Shown in pieces: positions 1 to 6,655 of a DNA stretch of 7,363 nt. A program made the position numbers and the translations under genes. Below the pieces are notes generated by a model. The model did not search any database and was not told the origin of the DNA. It was given only the letters and a program-made list of their open reading frames with translations. The DNA is from an uncultured Faecalibacterium sp. (GTDB lineage Bacteria; Bacillota; Clostridia; Oscillospirales; Ruminococcaceae). The number at the start of each line of letters is the position of its first letter. The first letter of the stretch is position 1. Location: NCBI GenBank assembly GCA_900551435.1, contig URVW01000087.1, positions 1 through 7,363 of the forward strand. The letters run 5' to 3'.

Positions 1-23
1 TAGGTAGTCGCCGACTTGATGTG

Positions 24-62
24 AACCCCCTGAGGAAGTGATTCTTCAGGGGGTTTGTTTTT
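24..62 (+). terminator. Intrinsic terminator of an upstream + strand unit
   Basis: A 14-bp stem (24-37 pairs with 42-55, one G-T pair) closes on a GTGA tetraloop of the GNRA type and is followed at once by a T-rich run, TTTGTTTTT, at 54-62. The opposite strand has no T-run after the stem, so it works for + strand transcripts only. Bases 1-23 are too short to identify the gene being ended. Two + frames carry early stops (TAG at 1-3 and at 5-7); the third stays open to a TGA at 39-41 inside the stem. Confidence 0.9.
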
Positions 63-383
63 GCGTGTGCGGGAAAATGCGGGGATCGGAAAGTGCGTAA
101 GACGAGATTGCAAGAATAGGTTGTGGAAGATAGCCGGGACTGCTGCATGGGAGCAAAGTAAAAGCGATAACATTTGAAATGATTGCGGGATGCGCGATTT
201 GATGGTATCATAAGAACCATAAAACCTTGACTCTACAACGGTGATAGGGTTTATGATAGGCAGCAGAAAGGACATCCGCTTCAGAGATGGCAGAGAGTTG
301 AAAGTTAAAATAAAGCATTCAGGTCAAAAGCCTAAAAACATCCTAAGAAATCATAAAGAGGGGAAAGCGGACAGGGAAACAGA
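63..383. other. Intergenic region and leader of the MATE gene
   Basis: This 321-base stretch has no convincing gene and is visibly lower in GC than the flanking coding DNA. From 63 to about 220 I see no promoter, hairpin or repeat. The promoter at 227-257 is the only clear signal. From the expected transcription start near 264 to the MATE start codon there is a leader of about 120 bases, A-rich and without a strong hairpin. A 48-codon reading frame (253-399) overlaps the MATE start, but its ATG lies inside the -10 box and it is not supported. Confidence 0.6.
227..257 (+). promoter_or_regulatory. MerR-type promoter/operator of the MATE gene
   Basis: The -35 is TTGACT (227-232) and the -10 is TATGAT (252-257). 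The spacer is 19 bp, two longer than the sigma-A optimum. A dyad is centred at 240: ACTCTA (230-235) against TAGGGT (245-250), five of six positions pairing, with the arms running from the -35 into the spacer. Overlong 19-20-bp spacers with an internal palindrome are the hallmark of promoters activated by MerR-family regulators, which untwist the DNA to realign the two boxes. That reading is inference, but it fits the MerR-like N-terminus encoded just after the pump gene at 1731. Confidence 0.72.
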
Positions 384-1727
384 ATGGAACAAAATCTAAC
401 AACAGGAAGTGTTTGGAAAAGCATTGCGGCATTCTCGCTGCCGTATCTGCTCTCTTACTTTTTGCAGACGCTCTATGGCATGGCGGATCTGTTTATCATC
501 GGACAGTTCGGGGGCGTTGCCGAGACAACGGCGGTCTCTGTGGGCAGTCAGGTGATGCATATGATCACGGTGATGCTCGTCGGCGTAGCAATGGGCACGA
601 CGGTGACCATCGGCCGTGCAGTCGGTGCAAATCATCCGAAAGAAGCTGCCCGCTACATTGGCAATACGGTGACCATGTTCATGATCGGTTCGGTGGTTCT
701 GGCGGGGATTCTGCTGGGCTTGGTGCGGCCTATCGTGGGGCTGATCTCAACACCGGAAGAGGCCGTTCCGGGAACGGTGGCCTATCTGACCATCTGTTTC
801 CTTGGCATCCCATGCATCACGGCCTATAATATCATCGCGTCGATTTTCCGTGGGTTGGGAGATTCCAAAAGTCCGATGTACTTCATCGCGGTGGCTTGCG
901 CGGCCAATATCGGACTGGACTTCCTGTTTATGGGGGCCATGCGTCTTGGCCCCGCAGGTGCGGCACTGGGCACGACCCTTTCGCAGCTGGTCAGTGTGGT
1001 GATCTCGCTGGTGGTGATTTTGCGGCGGAAAACCGGCATCCAGCTGACTAAGGCCGATTTCAAGCCGCAGAAGTCTCCGATGAAGCAGATGCTCTCCATC
1101 GGCATTCCGGTGGCTTTGCAGGACGGCTTTATTCAGGTGTCTTTTATGACCATCACCGTCATTGCGAACCAGCGCGGCCTGACGGATGCGGCGGCGGTCG
1201 GCATCGTGGAAAAGATCATCAGCTTTTTGTTCTTGGTCCCTTCGTCGATGCTGTCCACGGTCTCGGCTCTGGGTGCACAAAATATCGGTGCGGGCAAGCG
1301 TGACCGGGTGGAGGTCATCCTCCGCTATGCAGTCACCATCGGGTTCGGATTTGGCGCAGTTGTTGCTGTTCTGATGCAGTTTATCGCGCCGATGGTGGTG
1401 CGACCGTTCACGAGCGATGTGGCAGTCATCGCGGCCGGGGCACAGTACATTCGCGGATATATCTTCGACTGCATGTTCGCGGGGGTTCAGTTCTGCTTCA
1501 GCGGATATTTCTGCGCCTACGGAAAATCCGGCCTGTCGTTCCTGCACAACACCCTGTCGATCGTGCTGGTCCGCGTGCCGGGAGCTTATTTCGGGTCCAA
1601 ATTCTTCCCGCAGACGCTGCTTCCGATGGGACTTGCCTCGGCGTGTGGTTCGCTGTTTTCCAGCATCATCTGCGTGTGCTTCTGGCTGTGGCTCCGGCGC
1701 ACAGGACAGACCGGACAAAAGGAGTGA
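384..1727 (+). CDS. MATE family multidrug/cation efflux transporter
   Basis: This 447-residue inner-membrane protein has the usual length and twelve-helix build of MATE exporters, which expel drugs or metabolites using a Na+ or H+ gradient. Family motifs appear in both halves. In the first: GRAVGANHPKEA (77-88), RGLGDSKSPM (156-165) and GPAGAALGTTLSQ (189-201). In the second: GIPVALQ (240-246) and SALGAQNIGAGKRDR (294-308). The N-terminus, with helix 1 from about residue 12, resembles the DinF/MepA-like branch common in Clostridia. The ATG at 384 has a modest AGGG at 373-376, 7 bases upstream. A MerR-type promoter at 227-257 probably makes it inducible. The substrate cannot be read from sequence. 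The gene is intact, and the broken regulator-like ORF follows after 3 bases. Confidence 0.93.
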   Translation: MEQNLTTGSVWKSIAAFSLPYLLSYFLQTLYGMADLFIIGQFGGVAETTAVSVGSQVMHMITVMLVGVAMGTTVTIGRAVGANHPKEAARYIGNTVTMFMIGSVVLAGILLGLVRPIVGLISTPEEAVPGTVAYLTICFLGIPCITAYNIIASIFRGLGDSKSPMYFIAVACAANIGLDFLFMGAMRLGPAGAALGTTLSQLVSVVISLVVILRRKTGIQLTKADFKPQKSPMKQMLSIGIPVALQDGFIQVSFMTITVIANQRGLTDAAAVGIVEKIISFLFLVPSSMLSTVSALGAQNIGAGKRDRVEVILRYAVTIGFGFGAVVAVLMQFIAPMVVRPFTSDVAVIAAGAQYIRGYIFDCMFAGVQFCFSGYFCAYGKSGLSFLHNTLSIVLVRVPGAYFGSKFFPQTLLPMGLASACGSLFSSIICVCFWLWLRRTGQTGQKE

Positions 1728-1730
1728 AAA

Positions 1731-1948
1731 ATGAGCGATCAGGAACTGTTTCGGATCGGCAAAGTCGCAAAAATGTACCACAGGGCGGCAGAGGAGCGGG
1801 AAGCGGAGAATGTCGCGGCCTGTGACTATGTGGGCATCGTTTCGGGCAATGATACGCCGGACAAGATGGAAAAGGCCGGTTTCATGGCTACTACGTGCTG
1901 GGCGAGCAGGTCGGCACGGCCTTCAGGGACGGCGCAAAGCTGAAATAA
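1731..1948 (+). pseudogene. Remnant of a MerR-family regulator gene with a foreign or scrambled tail
   Basis: A perfect AAAGGAG (1718-1724) sits 6 bases before the ATG, and the gene follows the MATE stop by 3 bases, so it was built to be translated. Residues 1-17 (MSDQELFRIGKVAKMYH) match how MerR proteins begin: the first helix of the winged-helix domain, normally followed by S-x-x-T-L-R-x-Y-E. That continuation is absent. Instead the frame runs into AAEEREAENVAACDYVGIVS and later residues, which I do not recognise as MerR. The frame stops at 1943. A shift of one base around 1853-1880 opens a frame reading GRFHGYYVLGEQVGTAFRDG and ending at TAA 1946-1948, which looks like genuine protein. 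I read this as a regulator gene with a large internal deletion or fusion plus a frameshift. A real small protein of 70 residues (stop at 1943) is the alternative. Confidence 0.6.
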
Positions 1949-1962
1949 ACGCAAATCAACAA

Positions 1963-2011
1963 AACCCCTTCCTGTGCAGTTCGATTGCACGGGAAGGGGG
2001 TTCGCGTTTTT
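1963..2011. terminator. Bidirectional intrinsic terminator between converging units
   Basis: A 14-bp stem (1965-1978 with 1986-1999, one G-T pair) closes on a 7-base loop. On the + strand it is followed by a short GC-containing stretch and then TTTTT at 2007-2011. On the - strand the stem is followed immediately by TTTTGTTGATTTG. It therefore ends the - strand HD-GYP transcript best, just past the stop at 2022, and probably also the + strand MATE unit. Confidence 0.85.
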
Positions 2012-2021
2012 ATAGGAAGAT

Positions 2022-3167
2022 TCAGGAGCGGGAGCGCAGCAGCTCTTTCATGACCTCGACGCACTGTGGGTCGAACTCCGAACCCGCCCGGGCGGTCAGA
2101 CCTGCCAAAATCTCGTCGCTGGATTCGCACCGGCGGTGGTGGCGGTCTACGAAGTCGGCAACCGCAAGGATACGCGACAGGAGCGGGATCTGCTCGCCTT
2201 TTAACCCGGCCAGATAGCCGCTGCCGTCGTAGTGCTCCCGGTGGTAACGGACCGTTTCGGCGACCCGGTCCACGATCTGAAGCTGGCGGATGATCTGATA
2301 CCCGCGCTCCACATAGGTCTGATAGAGCTGATACTGCTCTTCGGTGAGGTTGGTGCGCTGTAAGACGGCGTCCGGAAGCCCGACCGTGCCCACCTCGTGG
2401 AGCAGTCCAGCATAGTAGCCGTCACGGCAGGAAGCTTCATCCAAGCCCATCCGGCGGGCGAGTTCCTGTGTCGTCTCGGCGACCTGCTCACAGTGAAGGT
2501 CAATCTCCGGGACTTTGGTGCTCAGGGCGCTGTACATGGCCGTGATGACCTTGAGCGACATCTCCGAGAGCTTTTCGCGCTCGGCATCGATGCGCTTTTG
2601 CAGGGTGACGTGGCGCTGGCGCGTTTTGAACCAGTCGTTCTGGATGAAGAACATGATGATGTAAGCGATGCCGAGGATGCAGACGAAGAGGAACGGGAAG
2701 CGGGGCAGAAACTCTGTGCCGTATTGTGCGGCAGGATCGGCGACGAGAACGCCGTTCAGACAGAGAAGAACGCCCACAAGCCCCAGAACGCTGTAGAGAA
2801 AGCTTCCTGCAATGCCCAGAACAAAGACATTGCAGAACAGAAAGATCAGCAGGAAAAATGGGCTGAAATAGCCGATGGACCCCTGTTGAAACATCGCAAA
2901 GCAGAGGACAAAGAGCAGAGCGGACGAGAGGTATTCCGGGGTGCGGGAAGCCGCGTTCCGGAACAGCAGAAGGTTCAGCCCAACGACGAGCAGAAGCCCG
3001 CCCAGCAGGGCATAAAAGGAGAGCGGCGCGTGATACCACAGTGCGAACGGCAGCTGTAAAAGCCAGAGCAGCCCAACGGCGGCTTTGGTGTACAGCGCCA
3101 GAACGGGGTCGCTGTAGGGGATGTGGATCGTGTGATAGAGCTGGGTAAGAAAATCGTTCTTCTTCAT
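2022..3167 (-). CDS. Membrane-anchored degenerate HD-GYP domain protein (likely pseudoenzyme)
   Basis: This 381-residue protein has about six N-terminal membrane helices (roughly residues 25-176), a charged helical linker (about 180-205) and a C-terminal HD-GYP fold (about 210-381). The fold is recognisable from H225, LLHEVGTVGLPDAVL (255-269), YHREHYDGSGYLAGLKG (308-324) and AVAD (335-338). Comparison with its neighbour and with the family shows decay at the active site: HDxGK has become HEVGT (257-261), the next ligand His is Tyr285, the paired HH is H309-R310, and GYP is GYL (317-319). Metal binding and cyclic-di-GMP hydrolysis are therefore unlikely; a regulatory or partner role is inferred. 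The ATG at 3165-3167 overlaps the stop of the preceding HD-GYP gene (ATGA), so the two are probably translationally coupled. A GGAGGG lies about 11 bases upstream. Confidence 0.88.
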   Translation of the reverse strand: MKKNDFLTQLYHTIHIPYSDPVLALYTKAAVGLLWLLQLPFALWYHAPLSFYALLGGLLLVVGLNLLLFRNAASRTPEYLSSALLFVLCFAMFQQGSIGYFSPFFLLIFLFCNVFVLGIAGSFLYSVLGLVGVLLCLNGVLVADPAAQYGTEFLPRFPFLFVCILGIAYIIMFFIQNDWFKTRQRHVTLQKRIDAEREKLSEMSLKVITAMYSALSTKVPEIDLHCEQVAETTQELARRMGLDEASCRDGYYAGLLHEVGTVGLPDAVLQRTNLTEEQYQLYQTYVERGYQIIRQLQIVDRVAETVRYHREHYDGSGYLAGLKGEQIPLLSRILAVADFVDRHHRRCESSDEILAGLTARAGSEFDPQCVEVMKELLRSRS

Positions 3168-4378
3168 AATAAGGCGGTCCCTCCCGGCGTACTGCCCAGC
3201 GGAAGGACGCCCTCGTGCAGAAGCTCGATCACGGCATCGGCGACCTCCGGCGCAAACTGCGTCCCGCGGCCTTTTTCAAACTCGCCGAGGATGTATTCGA
3301 GGTCACAGTGCTTGCGGTAGCAGCGGTCCGAACTCATGGCGTCCAGCGCATCCGCCGCCGAGATGATCCACACCATCTCGGGCAGGTCGCTGACGCGCAG
3401 ATCGGCAGGATAGCCGGTCCCGTCGTAGCGCTCGTGATGGTAGCTTGCGCCCACATCGGCCTGCGGCAGAAACTCCAAACCGGCCAGAATTTGTTTGCCC
3501 CAGACCGTGTGCTGCTTGATGACGCCAAATTCTTCGTTCGTCAGGTGGCTGGGCTTTTTCAGGATGGCGTCCGGGACGGCGATCTTGCCGATGTCATGCA
3601 GCAGGGCGCTGCGGTAGAACTGGTCCAGCGCTTCTTCCGAAAGGCCGGGGTCCAGATGCCGCGCGATGGTCCGCGAATAGGCCGCGACCCGGCGGGAATG
3701 CTCGCTGGTGTAGCGGTCTTTTTCGTCGATCATCTGGCTGATGGCGGCCACCGAACTGAGGATGAGCTTTTGGGCCTCCGCCATCGTGGCGTGGACCTCA
3801 GCTTCCATCTCCCGCTCGGTCTGCTCCCGGCGGATGCGGTAGGATTTGTAAAAGAGATCGGCGGCGACCATCGTGAGGAAAAACGTCCAGTAGAACACCG
3901 GATAATAGATGCAGTAGTCCTGCGCATATCCGGCGGAAGGAATGAACTGCGGGAAACACCAGAATAAGGCCGTGGAACACACCCCGTACAGGATGCAGAC
4001 TGGCGCACCCATCGGCAGTCCCATTTGGATCAGCATGATGGCGGGGAAGAGATAGAACCAAAGGTTCTGAAAGCCCGCATTCTCGTTGCTCAACAGGCAG
4101 ACGAACGCCATTGCGGTGATGAGGATGGACCCCAGCAGGACGGTATGCTTCTGGTTACGGACGCGCGGCAGAAGCATCGAAACCGCAAACAGGACCAGAC
4201 AAGTGAGAAAGGTCAGCACATAGACGATGGGGCGGCCCAGCCCGTTGCAGTTCAGATTGAGTGCAAGGATGACCAGCATCGACCACAGCAGGATGCAGCG
4301 CATACAGCTGCTGTCCAGCGGGGCGTTTTTTTCGTATCGGGCGACCTCGCGGGCGAAGTCAAGGATTCGTTTCAGCAT
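3164..4378 (-). CDS. Membrane-anchored HD-GYP cyclic-di-GMP phosphodiesterase
   Basis: This 404-residue protein has about six membrane helices in residues 26-176, a charged linker (about 178-205) and a full HD-GYP domain to the C-terminus. All expected signature residues are present, numbered from the ATG: H227 of EHSRRVA, H261-D262 and K265 of HDIGK, H290, H314-H315 with HHERYDGTGYP (314-324), and D343 of AADALDAM. HD-GYP proteins are di- or tri-metal enzymes that hydrolyse cyclic-di-GMP to pGpG or GMP; the membrane part, which I cannot assign to a named sensor domain, presumably senses a signal. I choose ATG 4376-4378 over the in-frame TTG just upstream because AAGGGGG lies 7 bases before it. 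The substrate is inferred from the motifs; a few HD-GYP proteins act on cGAMP instead. Confidence 0.92.
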   Translation of the reverse strand: MLKRILDFAREVARYEKNAPLDSSCMRCILLWSMLVILALNLNCNGLGRPIVYVLTFLTCLVLFAVSMLLPRVRNQKHTVLLGSILITAMAFVCLLSNENAGFQNLWFYLFPAIMLIQMGLPMGAPVCILYGVCSTALFWCFPQFIPSAGYAQDYCIYYPVFYWTFFLTMVAADLFYKSYRIRREQTEREMEAEVHATMAEAQKLILSSVAAISQMIDEKDRYTSEHSRRVAAYSRTIARHLDPGLSEEALDQFYRSALLHDIGKIAVPDAILKKPSHLTNEEFGVIKQHTVWGKQILAGLEFLPQADVGASYHHERYDGTGYPADLRVSDLPEMVWIISAADALDAMSSDRCYRKHCDLEYILGEFEKGRGTQFAPEVADAVIELLHEGVLPLGSTPGGTALL

Positions 4379-4385
4379 CAAGGTT

Positions 4386-4394
4386 CCCCCTTCC
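4386..4394 (-). promoter_or_regulatory. Ribosome binding site deciding the HD-GYP start
   Basis: On the - strand GGAAGGGGG is followed by AACCTTG and then ATG. The 7-base gap to the ATG at 4378 is optimal, while the gap to the in-frame TTG at 4381 would be only 4, which favours ATG. Confidence 0.7.
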
Positions 4395-4430
4395 GGGATG
4401 TGTCCAAGAAAAATGAGCCTTTTTGGCCTT

Positions 4431-4457
4431 ATTATACAGCAAACTGCCCGGTTTGAA
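4431..4457 (-). promoter_or_regulatory. Possible promoter of the HD-GYP gene pair
   Basis: On the - strand a perfect TATAAT occupies 4436-4431. The best -35 is poor: TTCAAA at 4457-4452, four of six matches with a 15-bp gap. No intrinsic terminator is visible between the GDPD stop at 4493 and this point, so read-through from the GDPD gene is also possible. Confidence 0.45.
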
Positions 4458-4492
4458 TAGAGAAAATTGGAATTTTTTGTGGAAAAGGAAAA

Positions 4493-6439
4493 TTATGCGG
4501 CGTCGAGAAGCTCTTCCGGATCCTCGATGGCGTCTTCCAAGACCTCTTCGACCGATTCCGAAACTTCCTCGTCCATCGGCGCAAACAGGCCTTGGAGCGC
4601 ATCGCGGAAGGAAACGAGGGTGGAGTCGGCTTCGGCGCTCTCGCTGAGCAGCTGATGGACCATGTCGGGGGCATCCGTGATGAGGTCATCCACGCCCAGC
4701 TCCATCATGTGGCGGGCGTCGGCTTCGCGGTCGATGGTCCACGCCGAGACGGTCTTGCCGCGCAGATGGATCTGGTTGACCATGCCGGAGGTGATAAAAG
4801 TCGATTCCACGCTGAAAAAATCGGCGTCGGGCAGGTCGTAATAGTTGCCGACGCCCAGCGCGAGGATATAGCCGGTCGGGATGTCCGGAGCCAGTTCCTT
4901 GACCTTGTGGAGTGTCTCGTAGTTCTGCGAGGTGATGACACAGTGGCCCTCAAAGCCGTATTCCTGCAAGAGCCGGACCGTTTCGGCTTCCAGCGTCGGG
5001 GTGGAGCTGTTGGGCTTGATCTCCACATTCAGGTCGATCTTGCCCTGACACAGCTGAAGGACCTCTTCAAAGGTGGGGATCTTCGTTCCGGCAAAGCGGG
5101 CGCTGAACCAGCGTCCGGCATCCAGTTGTTCGACTTCGGCGTAGGTGACATCGTAGACCCGCGCATTTTTGCCGGTGCAGCGCTTCAGGCTGGAATCGTG
5201 GGTCACCACAACGACGCCGTCGGAGGTCATCTGAACGTCCAGCTCAATGCGGTCACCGCCCTTGAGGATGGCGGACCGGAACGCCGGAAGAGTGTTTTCC
5301 GGGGCAATGGAACAGTCGCCGCGGTGGTAGGTGACCAAGGGCGACACACCGCCCACGACGGTCAGCAGTTCATCGTCCTGCGGCAGATAGAGCAGATAGA
5401 GGGTGACCGCGCCGCACAGGAGCGTCACACCGACGACCATGCCGGAAAGCAGGACCCTTCCGCCGGGAAGGGAGCGCTTGCCATTCGATGGCTCTTCCGG
5501 CGCAAAAGATTCGCTGCTGGAACGCTGAAAATACAGCAGCGCAAGAAAGGTGCACTGAGCGGCTGTGACCTTGCAGTCCAGCAGGAAGCCGAAGAAGGGG
5601 AACTCCACGACCCGCAGGACACGGGACAGCATCAGCATGGCGCGGGTGCTCTTTAAGCCAATGACCGCCGCGCCGCTGTACAGCAGCAGGGCCATCACGA
5701 GAAACAGCAGAACCGTGCGGAACAGCACGCTGAGGTTCCAACGCGCCAGCGCCGCAAACAGCCGGAACACGCCCTGCTTGACGAACGCACAGCTCTCCTG
5801 TACGGATTCCTTCAGGCTTTTGCGTTCCAGCGTGAACAACGGCAGAACCAGCACCCAGAACAGCGTAAACAGCACCGCCGCGAGAAAGATCAGACTGTAC
5901 AGCGCAAGATAGATCGGCTTGGACCGGATGACGCCCATGATATATTCCGGGACGGCCAGCTGGGTGATATAGTTGGACGTGACGAACAGATCGGTGAACG
6001 GGATCATGACCGCACAGTAGAACAGGATGAGCCAGTTCTTGGGCAGGAGCGCGTGGCGGATGTCCACGAGCGACCCCCGGAACAGCGGCCAAAGCTTGCA
6101 CGGCTCGCCCCGGCGGGCAAAGTCCAGCCCGTGCAGGACCAGCGAAAATTCATAGAGGTTCCAGAACGCCACCAGAATGGCGATCAGCGCGATGCCGCAC
6201 ACGATGCTCGGCGAGGTGAAAATTTGGTGCGCGTTGTTGTTGGTGAGATAGTTCACGGGGGACAGCCGGAGCGTCAGCGACCAGATGCCGTTCATCGCCG
6301 GAATGAACAAAAGATTCGTCAGAATTTTGTACAACACGATGGTCACGATGAGGGCCGTTTCCGCGCGGCGCATCAGCGCCTTGGCGGACTGCTTCAGGTC
6401 GCGATAGGAGAAGTTCAGCGAAGAATTTGGACGACGCAA
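4493..6439 (-). CDS. Glycerophosphodiester phosphodiesterase with N-terminal membrane domain
   Basis: This 648-residue protein has an N-terminal multi-helix membrane domain of the type found in Gram-positive membrane GDPDs (helices at roughly 29-46, 78-102, 135-151, 176-203, 235-262 and 326-352). A complete GDPD catalytic domain follows, at about 368-600. Catalytic and metal motifs are intact: HRG (372-374), APENT (379-383), E399 and D401 in IELDV, H414-D415, and E473/K475 in VEIK; the domain closes with SAWTID (565-570) and ITDAPD (587-592). It should cleave glycerophosphodiesters to an alcohol and glycerol-3-phosphate, with the catalytic part probably outside the membrane. Residues 622-646 form an unusual Glu/Asp-rich tail beyond the family domain. 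The TTG start at 6437-6439 is supported by GAGGTGG 7 bases upstream; the first in-frame ATG is 22 codons later and would shorten the N-terminus. Confidence 0.92.
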   Translation of the reverse strand: MRRPNSSLNFSYRDLKQSAKALMRRAETALIVTIVLYKILTNLLFIPAMNGIWSLTLRLSPVNYLTNNNAHQIFTSPSIVCGIALIAILVAFWNLYEFSLVLHGLDFARRGEPCKLWPLFRGSLVDIRHALLPKNWLILFYCAVMIPFTDLFVTSNYITQLAVPEYIMGVIRSKPIYLALYSLIFLAAVLFTLFWVLVLPLFTLERKSLKESVQESCAFVKQGVFRLFAALARWNLSVLFRTVLLFLVMALLLYSGAAVIGLKSTRAMLMLSRVLRVVEFPFFGFLLDCKVTAAQCTFLALLYFQRSSSESFAPEEPSNGKRSLPGGRVLLSGMVVGVTLLCGAVTLYLLYLPQDDELLTVVGGVSPLVTYHRGDCSIAPENTLPAFRSAILKGGDRIELDVQMTSDGVVVVTHDSSLKRCTGKNARVYDVTYAEVEQLDAGRWFSARFAGTKIPTFEEVLQLCQGKIDLNVEIKPNSSTPTLEAETVRLLQEYGFEGHCVITSQNYETLHKVKELAPDIPTGYILALGVGNYYDLPDADFFSVESTFITSGMVNQIHLRGKTVSAWTIDREADARHMMELGVDDLITDAPDMVHQLLSESAEADSTLVSFRDALQGLFAPMDEEVSESVEEVLEDAIEDPEELLDAA

Positions 6440-6446
6440 TGAGATT

Positions 6447-6453
6447 CCACCTC
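6447..6453 (-). promoter_or_regulatory. Ribosome binding site deciding the GDPD TTG start
   Basis: On the - strand GAGGTGG is followed by AATCTCA (7 bases) and then TTG at 6439. This near-ideal spacing is the reason for accepting a non-ATG start. Confidence 0.75.
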
Positions 6454-6498
6454 GATTTTAGGATTCCGTTTTACAGAATGTTTACAATTATTATCTGT

Positions 6499-6527
6499 AG
6501 TATACCACAAAAACCGGCAAAAGAAAA
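6499..6527 (-). promoter_or_regulatory. Extended -10 promoter of the GDPD gene
   Basis: On the - strand TATACT (6504-6499) is preceded by TGG, giving the TGn extended -10 element. The -35 at the 17-bp position (TTTTCT, 6527-6522) is weak, as is usual for extended -10 promoters. The expected transcript start is near 6492, about 50 bases before the TTG. Confidence 0.6.
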
Positions 6528-6578
6528 CGACTTCGCCCGACAGCTTTCACCAAAAATCCGGGCAGATTTCACAGCATC

Positions 6579-6607
6579 TTTCCAGCGGGGCAAAAACGTG
6601 GTACAAT
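6579..6607 (+). promoter_or_regulatory. Extended -10 promoter of mobB
   Basis: TTTCCA (6579-6584) lies 17 bp before TACAAT (6602-6607), and TGG (6599-6601) completes an extended -10. Transcription should begin near 6614. That leaves almost no leader for a GTG start at 6620 but a normal one of about 42 bases for the TTG at 6656. Confidence 0.68.
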
Positions 6608-6643
6608 AAAAAGAAGAATGTGTCTTTTTCGAAACACGAATGC

Positions 6644-6649
6644 GAGGTG
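6644..6649 (+). promoter_or_regulatory. Ribosome binding site deciding the mobB TTG start
   Basis: GAGGTG lies 6 bases before the TTG at 6656-6658. The earlier in-frame GTG at 6620 has only AAGAAG close upstream, so TTG is preferred. Confidence 0.68.
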
Positions 6650-6655
6650 CTTTCA

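Noticed and set aside
253..399. 48-codon basic ORF overlapping the MATE start
   Set aside because: Its ATG lies within the -10 box, so the visible promoter cannot transcribe it. It has no Shine-Dalgarno and looks like chance coding in A-rich DNA.
747..1781. 344-residue reading frame antisense to the MATE gene
   Set aside because: It is rich in His, Arg and Asp with no domain pattern, typical of the mirror frame of a GC-rich gene; the MATE frame is unmistakable.
1782..1879. Flavodoxin-like fragment in the tail of the broken ORF (CDYVGIVSG)
   Set aside because: The short strand-like motif is suggestive only; too little sequence remains to assign a family.
2397..3967. Long + strand frames opposite the two HD-GYP genes (2397-3059 and 3215-3967)
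   Set aside because: Both lie over clearly coding HD-GYP sequence and show no recognisable domain of their own.
4379..4381. TTG as start of the first HD-GYP protein
   Set aside because: It is immediately before an ATG with better spacing to AAGGGGG.
4592..5656. 354-residue + strand frame opposite the GDPD gene
   Set aside because: It is a shadow of the intact GDPD frame, with low-complexity composition and no motif.
6620..6622. GTG as start of mobB
   Set aside because: It is only about 6 bases from the predicted transcript start with a poor Shine-Dalgarno. The TTG at 6656 has GAGGTG and begins close to the conserved MobB region.
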